In this document: positions 24,601 through 32,640 of the stretch, piece after piece
Position numbering within the stretch: the first letter of the stretch is position 1
How the letters are laid out: each line of letters starts with the position of its first letter
DNA from: Paenibacillus sp. FSL R5-0623
Lineage (GTDB): Bacteria > Bacillota > Bacilli > Paenibacillales > Paenibacillaceae
Reading direction: 5' to 3'
Assembly (NCBI RefSeq): GCF_037974265.1
Contig: NZ_CP150233.1
Location: 3,224,001-3,288,000 of the forward strand
Length of the DNA: 64,000 bases
Position numbers and translations under genes: made by a program
The notes under the pieces: generated by a model
Seen by the model: only the letters and a program-made list of their open reading frames with translations
Told to the model about the DNA's origin: nothing
Database searches by the model: none

Positions 24601-25178
24601 ACAAAAGTTTGAACAGAAGATGGTCCATGGTTATGGTACTTATGTTTGGCATGGTGCTGTTAAGCGCTTGCGGAACAAAATACGCGGCATTGCCGATCAA
24701 TGAAGACGTGGATATCTGTGCGATCTGTAAAATGCAGGTGAAGGACGATGCATATGCAACACAGCTCACTACGAAAGACGGCCAAAATTACAAGTTCGAT
24801 GATATCGGCTGCATGAACCAGTGGAAAACAGAAAATGGCACAGATAACATCGGCATGGACTATGTACGTGATTATAATGACAAGGAATGGATTGAATACA
24901 GCAAAGCCACGTATGTATACGACGCTTCATTACGCACGCCTATGGCCTATGGCATTCTTAACTTTAAGGACAAGCCCTCGGCTGAAGCTTTCATTGCAGA
25001 GCAAGGTGTGGGAACCATTATGACCGCTGAGGATCTTGCTTCTCATGACTGGAAGCAGAACACAGAGAGTATGGACATGATGGGTGAACATGGGCATGGT
25101 GAGCACGGACATGATGATGAAGGAGACAGTAATGAGATGCACCAGGAAGGTGAGAAGAAAGAAGAGTCAGGCCACTAA
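24597..25178 (+). CDS. nosL: NosL-like copper lipoprotein
   Basis: A 193-residue lipoprotein whose lipobox is LLSA-Cys at residue 24. The CAICKMQV motif carries the Cys pair and Met used by NosL proteins to bind Cu(I), with a further Cys in DDIGCMNQW. The C-terminal ~35 residues are a His/Glu/Asp-rich tail (GEHGHGEHGHDDEG), unusual for NosL and likely an extra metal buffer. The ATG overlaps the nosD stop (ATGA), so translation is coupled. NosL supplies copper to the NosDFY system in known denitrifiers. Confidence 0.9.
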   Translation: MNKSLNRRWSMVMVLMFGMVLLSACGTKYAALPINEDVDICAICKMQVKDDAYATQLTTKDGQNYKFDDIGCMNQWKTENGTDNIGMDYVRDYNDKEWIEYSKATYVYDASLRTPMAYGILNFKDKPSAEAFIAEQGVGTIMTAEDLASHDWKQNTESMDMMGEHGHGEHGHDDEGDSNEMHQEGEKKEESGH

Positions 25179-25203
25179 GTATGACAATAGAAAATGGTGA
25201 TCA

Positions 25204-26028
25204 ATGATGTCAGATATGATACAGATTGCAAGACGAGAAGTGAAAATGGGATTTCGCAATCCTTGGGCGTATTCGTTTCTGATCCTTTTTTGTACCTTTA
25301 GCTTAAGCTTGTTACTTCTGAATTCGCAGAATCTGGTTGAAGGATATTCAGGCACCACAGGTTCCATGTTGAATCTCATTCTCTACCTTTTGCCATTAAT
25401 GACGCTATTCCTCGGTTCCTTCTCATTAACATCCGAAAAAGAAGATGGTAGCTGGCAGCTGCTGTCCACGTATCCCATCGGCACGATGTCTTTTATTGTG
25501 GGCAAGTATCTCGGGCTCTCGATTGTTTTAATCACCATTGTTGCGTTTGGATACGGCCTGATGGGGGTCATTAGCGGAGTGATTGGGAATCCACTGGATG
25601 TCATGACATATCTTCTCTTTCTGGCATTTTCCTGTGGACTGGTGTTGTTATTCCTGACACTGGCTCTCTTTATCGGTTCGTTGTCGCGTAATCGGTGGCA
25701 GGCGTTGACGATCTCCGTGACCGTATGGTTTTTCGCAGTCATTGGGTGGCCGACCTTATTGCTCTCTGTGCTGGGACTGATGCCTTATCTGTGGGTGAAA
25801 CCGCTGCTGGTTATGTTCACGCTCATCAATCCGGCCGAGCTGGTGCGCTTGTATGTCGTGATCAAACTGGGGGGCGGCTCCATTTTGGGACCAGAATATT
25901 ATCGATGGGTGGAGTGGGTGCAGCAACCCAGTGGCAGTTGGATTTTCATCGGGATATGCTTGTTCTGGATTGCCTTCTCTGTCGTAGTGGTATATGCAAT
26001 CTGGGAGAGGGGGCGTTCTCATGGATAA
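25204..26028 (+). CDS. nosY: NosY-like ABC permease
   Basis: A 274-residue membrane protein with about six helices and the pattern of NosY/ABC-2 permeases (MIQIARREVKMGFRNPWAYSF at the start, TSEKEDGSWQLLSTYPIG in the first loop, and a C-terminal VVVVYAIWERGRS). With NosF it forms an ABC complex that acts through NosD on copper-site maturation, possibly by moving a sulfur species. Its 3' end overlaps the nosF start by eight bases. ATG 25207 is an equally possible start. Confidence 0.87.
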   Translation: MMSDMIQIARREVKMGFRNPWAYSFLILFCTFSLSLLLLNSQNLVEGYSGTTGSMLNLILYLLPLMTLFLGSFSLTSEKEDGSWQLLSTYPIGTMSFIVGKYLGLSIVLITIVAFGYGLMGVISGVIGNPLDVMTYLLFLAFSCGLVLLFLTLALFIGSLSRNRWQALTISVTVWFFAVIGWPTLLLSVLGLMPYLWVKPLLVMFTLINPAELVRLYVVIKLGGGSILGPEYYRWVEWVQQPSGSWIFIGICLFWIAFSVVVVYAIWERGRSHG

Positions 26029-26734
26029 AGTGGGACTCGAAGTGATGGAATTGTGCAAATCCATTAAAAAGCAACCCATTGTTCAGGATATCTCCTTTCG
26101 CATAACTTCAGGCCAAGTGCTTGCCCTCTGTGGAGGGAATGGCGCAGGGAAGAGCACGGTGCTGCGTATGATCGCGGGAATTCTCCGGCCTACCTCCGGT
26201 GAGGCTGTGGTGAACAATGTGCGATGGTTAAAGGAGCGCAAGCGTTATTCGCAGCAGATTGGATATATGCCGGACGATTATCAATTTAATCAGGGACTGA
26301 CCGCAGAGGAAGTACTTCTGTTCTGGGCTTCTCTAAGGAAAGTTCCCAAGGAGAGAGTACAGGAAGTACTGACCATGGTAGGGTTGGAGGATCAAAAGAA
26401 CAAACGGGTTACGACCTTCTCCAAAGGCATGCGCCAACGTGTGTTATTTGCCCAAGCTGTACTGTCCAAACCTCCACTGCTCATCATGGATGAGCCAACA
26501 AATGGATTGGACCCATTTTGGATGCAGGAATTAACTCAGCTGCTCAAGGGCATCAAACAGGATGGTCACATGGTCGTGTTCTCGACCCATCAGTTGGAGA
26601 TTGCAGACGACATTGCGGATCAGGTGATATTCATGAACCATGGACGTAATGTTGGAGAGGGCTCGACTCACGACTTTTGTGATCAATTCGGTTCGCTCCA
26701 TGCAGCATTTCATCAAAGTCTTGGTTTAAAGTGA
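26021..26734 (+). CDS. nosF: NosF-like ABC ATPase
   Basis: A 237-residue ATPase with Walker A GGNGAGKST, signature FSKGMRQRV, Walker B LLIMDEPTNGLDP and the switch His in STHQ. It energises the NosY permease. GAGAGGGGG lies nine bases before ATG 26021, whereas an upstream in-frame ATG (25994) is buried in nosY. The gene overlaps nosY and its stop overlaps the GTG of the thioredoxin gene, so the five genes behave as one coupled operon. Confidence 0.9.
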   Translation: MDKVGLEVMELCKSIKKQPIVQDISFRITSGQVLALCGGNGAGKSTVLRMIAGILRPTSGEAVVNNVRWLKERKRYSQQIGYMPDDYQFNQGLTAEEVLLFWASLRKVPKERVQEVLTMVGLEDQKNKRVTTFSKGMRQRVLFAQAVLSKPPLLIMDEPTNGLDPFWMQELTQLLKGIKQDGHMVVFSTHQLEIADDIADQVIFMNHGRNVGEGSTHDFCDQFGSLHAAFHQSLGLK

Positions 26735-27288
26735 AGGTGAGTTTATTGCAGAAAAAGAGTTTTAAAAGCAGACGTACACTTACAATTTTGATTGGTGTAG
26801 TTGCATTGCTCGCAGGTACATGGGCCATTTTCGAAAATGTATCGACACCCGAATCTCAGCGAGGCAACGCTATTGAAGCAGGTGCAAAAGCCCCTGAGTT
26901 CACAGCGGTTAATTCAGCAGGGGAACAAGTCAGCCTGTCCGATTATCAGGGCAAAGCCGTCATGATTAACTTTTGGGCTTCATGGTGCACACCTTGTGTA
27001 AGGGAGATGCCGCTCGTTCACCAGATTGCTCAGGACTATCAGAACGATGTGGAAACCCTGTTTGTTAACGTGGGGGAATCGAAGGGCACGATCCGTGAGT
27101 TTATGGATAAACAGGCGTTTGATTTTCCAGTGATTATTGATGTGACGGGCAACATATCAGGCATGTATCGTATTACAGGTTTACCGGCAACGATGGTTAT
27201 TGATAAGGATGGAGAGTTCCGTCATATACTGCTCGGCGAACTGACCGAAGATACACCATTGCAGCAATGGCTGGAAGAGAGTATCTAG
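26731..27288 (+). CDS. TlpA/ResA-like membrane-anchored thioredoxin
   Basis: A 185-residue protein with an uncleaved N-terminal anchor (~10-30, ILIGVVALLAGTWAIF) and an extracytoplasmic thioredoxin fold carrying WASWCTPCVREMP. Such proteins reduce disulfides in apocytochromes or keep copper-ligand Cys pairs reduced during CuA/CuZ assembly. Its place as last gene of the nos-type operon, with a GTGA overlap to nosF, suggests it keeps NosL or the target enzyme reduced. The GTG at 26731 and one at 26737 are both possible starts. Confidence 0.88.
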   Translation: MKVSLLQKKSFKSRRTLTILIGVVALLAGTWAIFENVSTPESQRGNAIEAGAKAPEFTAVNSAGEQVSLSDYQGKAVMINFWASWCTPCVREMPLVHQIAQDYQNDVETLFVNVGESKGTIREFMDKQAFDFPVIIDVTGNISGMYRITGLPATMVIDKDGEFRHILLGELTEDTPLQQWLEESI

Positions 27289-27395
27289 TCGTAAGCGTTG
27301 GATGGTGGTGAGAAAAGGGGCAGGAACGCCAGAGATCGCCATGTTACAAGTGAAATGAATGTACGTTAAAAGTAACCACAACAATAAAAGCATAA

Positions 27396-27435
27396 AAAGC
27401 CGGACACCCATTTAAAGAAGGGGTGTCCGGCTTTA
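27396..27435. terminator. bidirectional terminator
   Basis: AAAGCCGGACACCC stem with its complement GGTGTCCGGCTTT and an A/T-rich loop, between the convergent thioredoxin and metE genes. Confidence 0.85.
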
Positions 27436-27464
27436 CTTTTGAAGTTATGCTGCTTTGCAGCCGA

Positions 27465-29759
27465 TTACAATACAGCAGCTGAAGCGTGATTGGTACGAGC
27501 GATTCTGGTTGCGTCAACCATGTTACGCAGGGAAGCTACCGTTTCTTCCTGTCCACGGGTTTTTAATCCGCAGTCCGGGTTAATCCAGAACAACTTCGGA
27601 TCAAGAACACGCAGAGCGCGTTCAATCATGCTGCTCATTTCATCCACACTTGGAACACGTGGACTATGAATATCATATACGCCAAGACCGATACCAAGCT
27701 CATACGTATTTTCTTCAAAACTATGAATCAGTTCACCGTGACTACGGGATGTCTCAATGGAGATAACATCTGCATCCATAGCTTCAATGGAATCAATCAT
27801 GTCATGGAATTCGCAATAACACATATGCGTATGGATTTGCGTCGTTTCATGCACCGTGCACGTGGAGATACGGAACGCTTTGACTGCCCAAGCCAGGTAA
27901 TCCGCTTGTTCATTTTCTTTCAGTGGAAGCCCTTCACGAACAGCCGGCTCGTCAACCTGGATCATACCAATGCCTGCCTGTTCAAGTGCTTCGACTTCCT
28001 GTCTCAACGCATACGCTAATTGATAGGCAATCTGCTCACGAGCAATGTCTTCGCGTACGAATGACCAGTTCATGATGGTAATCGGGCCAGTCAGCATGCC
28101 TTTGACAGGACGCTCAGTCTGCGATTGGGCATATTTCGTTTCTTCCACCGTCATTTCACCCGTAAACGCAACATCGCCGAAGATAATAGGTGGCTTCACG
28201 CAACGTGAACCATATGATTGTACCCAGCCAAACTGTGTAAAGGCAAAACCGGCCAGTTTCTCGCCAAAGAATTCAACCATGTCGGTACGCTCAAACTCAC
28301 CATGCACCAGTACGTCAATTCCGATCTCTTCCTGAATCTTAATCCAGATATCAATCTGCTCCCGGATGAAGGCAGCATACTGTTCGTTGTTCAACTCACC
28401 TTTGCGCCACAACTGACGTGCTTTTCTGACTTCAGCAGATTGCGGGAAACTACCAATCGTTGTTGTCGGGAAGAGTGGCAATTGCCATTTGGCCTGTTGG
28501 GCTTCATGACGTTCTGCAAAAGGACGGGAGCGCTCTGGCTGTTGAACACTGATGGAAGCAACGGCTTTCTGTACAGCGGTACGGTTCCGATCTTCGGATT
28601 GCTGAAGCGCTTGAAGAGGGAGCTCTGCTTCTTCTATTTTAGCGGTAATCTCTGCACTTGGTGAAGATAAGGCTGTAGTCAAAAGAACAATCTCATCCAG
28701 CTTTTCATCTGCAAATGCAAGAGCATTTTTCAGTTCAGATGTAAGTTTTGCCTCACGGTCTGTCGTAACTGGCACATGCAGCAGGCTGCAAGATGATTGC
28801 ACGATGATACGTTCAGGCGTCACGAACTCAGTTAATTCATTCAGCAAATTCAGTTTTGTTTGAAGGGAAGCTTTCCAGATCCCACGTCCATCAATAATAC
28901 CTGCTCCGAGCACTTTGTCTGCCGGGAAACCGGATGTCCGAATAGATTGTGTGTTACCAGAGAGTCCGTGTACAAAATCAAGTCCTACACCTTGAACTGG
29001 CAGTGCAACAATATCGTTGTAGTTTTCGACAGATTCAAAGTACGTTTGCAGCATGATATTCAGGCCTGGAACGGCTGTGGCAAATGTTTTATATATTTTA
29101 TTCAGACGCTGTACGTCTTCATCGCTTAATTTGGTTACCAGGATAGGTTCGTCTACCTGCACCCACTGAACGCCTTCGCTTGCAAGTTCTTGAAGCAATT
29201 GAGTGTAAAGTGGCAGCAAGCGATCCAGCCAAGCGTCTGTCTCGGATTTATCATAACCTTTGGAGAGCTTCAGGAAGGTTAACGGTCCAACAATAACCGG
29301 TTTGCCTTCAATGCCGAGTTTTTCTTTTGCTTCACGATAAGCGAGAAGCGGTTTGTTTTCCGTCAGAGTTGGGGAAGCCCCGTCCAGTTCAGGTACTATG
29401 TAGTGATAGTTGGTGTTAAACCATTTTGTCATTTCACTTGCTGCGGCATCTTTTGTTCCCCGAGCGATGCCATAATATACGGACAACGGAACAGAGCCAC
29501 CATCATAAGCAAAACGTTTAGGAATAATGCCAAACATCACGGCCGTATCCAGGATATGATCATAATAGCTAAAGTCATTAACCGGAATGATGTCGATGCC
29601 TTTCGCTTGTTGCTTGCGCAAATGATCTATACGGATCTCCTGCAAACGTGCGTGGAATTCATTTTCCTCCAGCTTGCCTGCCCAGAACGCTTCCAACGCT
29701 TTCTTCCATTCCCGATCAGCACCAATACGCGGATATCCCAATACACTACTTTTTGTCAT
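27465..29759 (-). CDS. metE: cobalamin-independent methionine synthase MetE
   Basis: A 764-residue cytoplasmic zinc enzyme that transfers the methyl group of 5-methyltetrahydropteroyl-triglutamate to homocysteine, the last step of methionine synthesis. The length matches two-barrel MetE. Zinc ligands are visible in the C-terminal barrel: His and Cys in HTHMCYCEF, and the Cys of NPDCGLKTR. TTTIGSFPQSAEVRKAR marks the start of that barrel and SVLGYPRIGADREWKKALE the N-terminal substrate domain. Upstream I find no S-box (SAM) riboswitch or T-box but a MET-box-like palindrome, so control by a MetR-like LysR activator is likely. Confidence 0.97.
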   Translation of the reverse strand: MTKSSVLGYPRIGADREWKKALEAFWAGKLEENEFHARLQEIRIDHLRKQQAKGIDIIPVNDFSYYDHILDTAVMFGIIPKRFAYDGGSVPLSVYYGIARGTKDAAASEMTKWFNTNYHYIVPELDGASPTLTENKPLLAYREAKEKLGIEGKPVIVGPLTFLKLSKGYDKSETDAWLDRLLPLYTQLLQELASEGVQWVQVDEPILVTKLSDEDVQRLNKIYKTFATAVPGLNIMLQTYFESVENYNDIVALPVQGVGLDFVHGLSGNTQSIRTSGFPADKVLGAGIIDGRGIWKASLQTKLNLLNELTEFVTPERIIVQSSCSLLHVPVTTDREAKLTSELKNALAFADEKLDEIVLLTTALSSPSAEITAKIEEAELPLQALQQSEDRNRTAVQKAVASISVQQPERSRPFAERHEAQQAKWQLPLFPTTTIGSFPQSAEVRKARQLWRKGELNNEQYAAFIREQIDIWIKIQEEIGIDVLVHGEFERTDMVEFFGEKLAGFAFTQFGWVQSYGSRCVKPPIIFGDVAFTGEMTVEETKYAQSQTERPVKGMLTGPITIMNWSFVREDIAREQIAYQLAYALRQEVEALEQAGIGMIQVDEPAVREGLPLKENEQADYLAWAVKAFRISTCTVHETTQIHTHMCYCEFHDMIDSIEAMDADVISIETSRSHGELIHSFEENTYELGIGLGVYDIHSPRVPSVDEMSSMIERALRVLDPKLFWINPDCGLKTRGQEETVASLRNMVDATRIARTNHASAAVL

Positions 29760-29832
29760 TGTTTAAAACCCCTCTGCTTTTATGTTACACAAAATTTATC
29801 ACAGATTCGGAGTTATAATGTAATTCCATTAA

Positions 29833-29861
29833 ATTATACCTAGTTATAGCCTAGGGCTATA
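29833..29861 (-). promoter_or_regulatory. metE promoter region with MET-box-like operator
   Basis: A 17-base perfect inverted repeat TATAG-N7-CTATA spans 29845-29861, the layout of the MET-box bound by MetR/MtaR-type LysR regulators in low-GC Gram-positives. On the minus strand a consensus -10 TATAAT lies at 29838-29833, while the -35 position falls inside the repeat and is poor, as in activator-dependent promoters. Confidence 0.6.
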
Positions 29862-29911
29862 TCAAAAAGAATGTTTGGTATGAAGTATAGAACTTGAAGA
29901 GATCATTACGT

Positions 29912-29939
29912 TTGAAATAGACCCCACTAATGTTACAAT
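29912..29939 (+). promoter_or_regulatory. sigma-A promoter of the gene at 29988
   Basis: TTGAAA (29912-29917), 16-base spacer, TACAAT (29934-29939), 48 bases before the ATG. Confidence 0.6.
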
Positions 29940-29987
29940 GGTTAACTATGTTCATACGAATGATTAAAAGAAAGGAAGGCGGTACGC

Positions 29988-30611
29988 ATGAATCTGTATC
30001 ACATCCAGTCCACCGTGCACGGAGTCAACAGAGTAGCATCATTTCTGGAAGACAATTATATTGGTATTGCTTGGTCCGGTACAGGGGATCTGGAGCAAAC
30101 GCCCCCGGAGCTATGGAAGGAACAGTTGGTTCAACACTATAGCTTGGATGAACCAGAATTGGCGAGCACACTCGCAACACTACATATGTTTGCTAACCTC
30201 ATGCAGGATGGAGATTATGTAATAATTAGCGATGATGAATGGACGTATGTTGGGGATATCGGGGATTATTATTACGACGATTCCATTGGCACAGAAAACG
30301 ACTTGATCTGTCACCGTCGGGGAGTTACATGGTTGGGTCGTATTCCTCTTGCTGAGCTGAATGACAAAGTGCAGGCACTGCAAATTGATTCAGCCATCCT
30401 TGCGAAGTTTGAGTATCCCATATCACAAGCACAGCTGGATCGAGGTCTTGCAGTCAGTGTAACAGCCGAAGCAACCAACTCTCTCTCAACAGGGGTAGAT
30501 GAAGCCACGATTCAAACAGCTCTCCAGGTGCTGAGAGAAGCGTTACACAGTGAAGAAGAAGAGCTGCGAATTCGTGCGGCTACAGCCATTTTGCAATATG
30601 CCAAGCAATAG
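29988..30611 (+). CDS. unknown protein, possibly with a PUA/EVE-like N-terminal fold
   Basis: A 207-residue soluble protein. The first ~115 residues follow a pattern I associate with small beta-barrel domains found at the N-terminus of some restriction-type and phage-related proteins: HGVNRVASFLEDNYIGIAWSGTGDL, GDYVIISDDEWTYVGDIGDYYYD and HRRGVTWLGRIPLAELN. The C-terminal ~50 residues are helical (TIQTALQVLREALHSEEEELRIRAATAILQYAKQ). No nuclease motif, helicase or methylase is next to it, so a defence role is not supported. GAAAGGAAGGCGG lies just before the ATG. Confidence 0.6.
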   Translation: MNLYHIQSTVHGVNRVASFLEDNYIGIAWSGTGDLEQTPPELWKEQLVQHYSLDEPELASTLATLHMFANLMQDGDYVIISDDEWTYVGDIGDYYYDDSIGTENDLICHRRGVTWLGRIPLAELNDKVQALQIDSAILAKFEYPISQAQLDRGLAVSVTAEATNSLSTGVDEATIQTALQVLREALHSEEEELRIRAATAILQYAKQ

Positions 30612-30684
30612 GAAGACTATGCTAAGACTAAGAATGGTTATTGGGTTTAGACGGTAACCAATCGCGGATCAGCAATTTTAATAT

Positions 30685-31350
30685 TTATAATCCTTGAGTA
30701 AGTTCTGAAATCTGTTCATTTACATTCCCATGACTTCGTCCACCGTGATAACAAATCACAGATGTAATGTCGAGTTCGATATACTTTTTCAAAGAGTATC
30801 GAGCTGTCTCTGTATCCAGCGTAGTTGGTTCATGAATGCCTCCAAGCCTGCCGTCTACACTGTACATTGAATCACCGGCGATGAGCGTCTTGCTTTGCTT
30901 CAAATATAGACTGATATGACCTGGTGTATGACCAGGTGTATGAATAACGCGAATCCCATCGCAAAACGGCAGTTCCTGACCATCAGTCACCGTTTCATCT
31001 ACTTTGCCCATTGGAGAATGCTCAAGGTAACCATCTTTGAGAAGAGGGAGCTGTCCCTCAATATATGGCTTATCCAACTTATGTGCATATATCTTGACTT
31101 GTGAGCCACACTCTTTCAAAATCTCGGGAAGACACCCGATATGGTCCACATCCTGATGTGTCAAAATCACTGCTTTAAGTTGGCTGATCGGCACACCTAC
31201 CTTTTCGAGTTCGATACATAAATCGTCATATTGTCCAGGGAAACCGGTATCTATTAACACAGCCATTTCTTCATCCCATATCAGAACAGGATGAATTATA
31301 TTCCCCTCAAAATCAAGCTGAAGCATTGCTATTCCCTTTGAAATTTCCAT
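30685..31350 (-). CDS. metallo-beta-lactamase-fold hydrolase
   Basis: A 221-residue MBL-fold protein with the metal motif THQDVDHIG, later His in HTPGHTPGH, Asp in IAGDSM and a last His in CYHGG. These bind two metals and hydrolyse esters, lactones or thioesters; the true substrate cannot be read. The ATG at 31350 is preferred to the upstream 31386 because CGGAGG lies ten bases before it. Single gene with no clear operon partner. Confidence 0.88.
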   Translation of the reverse strand: MEISKGIAMLQLDFEGNIIHPVLIWDEEMAVLIDTGFPGQYDDLCIELEKVGVPISQLKAVILTHQDVDHIGCLPEILKECGSQVKIYAHKLDKPYIEGQLPLLKDGYLEHSPMGKVDETVTDGQELPFCDGIRVIHTPGHTPGHISLYLKQSKTLIAGDSMYSVDGRLGGIHEPTTLDTETARYSLKKYIELDITSVICYHGGRSHGNVNEQISELTQGL

Positions 31351-31555
31351 AATACCAGACCTCCGAGAATTGAAATTCATATACATCGTTGCTCGTTATA
31401 TTTCTTATGTAAACGAATAAAGACGGCAATAAGATACGTTCGGGTACTTATAGAAATATTCAATGAATGAGGGAATTGACGCTTGCTGTTGGGAATGATA
31501 ATTTAGATATATCATTTAAACCAATAAGTCCAATAAGATAAAGGGGGTATGTGGG

Positions 31556-32026
31556 ATGACACATATCGTGCATGCAGCAGCTGAAGATATCCGAAGCGAA
31601 GATTCGCTGTTACTGATCAAGGAACTGAGCGAAGAACTCGGGTTGTTATATGGCGGTGATGGAACTGCGGGATTTCAACTGTCAGACGTTGAGGTGCCAC
31701 GTGCGGCTTTTATCGTTGCCAGGATCGACGGGTATCCGGTTGGTTGCGGAGCACTTAGACCCCTTGATGAAACATCTGTAGAAGTTAAACGCATGTATAC
31801 ACGCAGTGGTTACCGCCGTAAGGGGATTGCCCAAGCTATATTGGCCGAGGCAGAGCGTCTTGCGAACGAACTTGGTTATACCAATCTGAAACTGCAAACA
31901 GGTCCCTTGCAACCAGAAGCTGCAGCGCTGTATGAGCGTGTAGGGTATTATCGAATTCCTGTTTTTAGTGGAAATTGGGACAGAGTGTTGGCCTACCAGA
32001 AAGATCTGGTACACGAAAAAGTATAA
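31556..32026 (+). CDS. GNAT-family N-acetyltransferase
   Basis: A 156-residue acetyltransferase. The acetyl-CoA binding motif is SGYRRKGIAQAILAEAERLA (R/Q-x-x-G-x-A type), preceded by the strand VEVKRMYT and followed by the ALYERVGYYRIP end motif. It resembles the YjgM/YhfO group of small-molecule acetyltransferases; substrate unknown. AAGGGGGT stands before the ATG and a hairpin terminator follows. Confidence 0.9.
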   Translation: MTHIVHAAAEDIRSEDSLLLIKELSEELGLLYGGDGTAGFQLSDVEVPRAAFIVARIDGYPVGCGALRPLDETSVEVKRMYTRSGYRRKGIAQAILAEAERLANELGYTNLKLQTGPLQPEAAALYERVGYYRIPVFSGNWDRVLAYQKDLVHEKV

Positions 32027-32084
32027 TTCTACGGATCACAGCTTTTATTATGCTGAACCGACAGAGGAACACAAGATAAAAGTA

Positions 32085-32110
32085 AAAAAGTCGCCGATTG
32101 GCGACTTTTT
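32085..32110 (+). terminator. terminator after GNAT gene
   Basis: AAAAAGTCGCC / GGCGACTTTTT hairpin, same core as those at 1867, 2737 and 22908. Confidence 0.85.
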
Positions 32111-32169
32111 GCATTTTAACATACTTCATTTACTTCAATTATTTCAATTGAAAATATAGCCAAAAGCGT

Positions 32170-32538
32170 TCAATCCGTTGCGCTATTATTGATCGAAGGG
32201 ACTTGATGTTGGACACCCCATTCACATAGGCCTTCCAAAATGGGCAATAACGTTTCAGCTTTCGCTGTCAGACGGTACTCGACCTTAGGAGGGACTTGGG
32301 GATATTCTTTCCGCTCCACCATACCATCTGCTTCCAATTCTTTGAGCTGTGAACTCAGCGTTTTATACGTAATCGCACCAATCTGTCTTTTCAGTTCATT
32401 AAAGCGGACGGGCTGGTTTTCTGCCAGGAGATACATAATCACCATTTTCCATTTGCCACCAATGACAGACAACGTATATCCAAAAGGGGTATCTTGAATG
32501 TTTTTAACTTTACCGTGGTACTCAGCCATACTCATCAT
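32170..32538 (-). CDS. HxlR-family regulator
   Basis: A 122-residue winged-helix regulator: TPFGYTLSVIGGKWKMVIMYLL followed by VRFNELKRQIGAITYKTLSSQLKELEADGMVERKEYPQVPPKVEYRLT. Family members sense quinones, aldehydes or oxidants, often through an N-terminal Cys, but this one lacks a Cys in that region and has only one near the C-terminus. It is divergent from the arginase-family gene, with an inverted repeat in the gap. AAAGGAT precedes the ATG. Confidence 0.92.
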   Translation of the reverse strand: MMSMAEYHGKVKNIQDTPFGYTLSVIGGKWKMVIMYLLAENQPVRFNELKRQIGAITYKTLSSQLKELEADGMVERKEYPQVPPKVEYRLTAKAETLLPILEGLCEWGVQHQVPSINNSATD

Positions 32539-32556
32539 TTACACTATCCTTTCGGG

Positions 32557-32583
32557 TAGTACCTATCATAAAAGACCGTACTA
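32557..32583. promoter_or_regulatory. inverted repeat between hxlR and arginase-family genes
   Basis: TAGTAC-N15-GTACTA. The right arm overlaps the expected -35 of the + strand promoter (-10 TATACT at 32605-32610). Likely HxlR operator. Confidence 0.5.
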
Positions 32584-32640
32584 TTTATTTGTTTGGGCTC
32601 AGTTTATACTAACCTTACCTTGATGTAAAGGAGATATACG

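Noticed and set aside
29760..29987. SAM riboswitch (S-box) or T-box upstream of metE
   Set aside because: The conserved S-box words and T-box core are absent; the gap instead holds a short inverted repeat and two promoters.
29988..30611. Defence system centred on the PUA/EVE-like protein
   Set aside because: Neighbours are metE and an MBL hydrolase; there is no nuclease, methylase or ATPase partner to support it.
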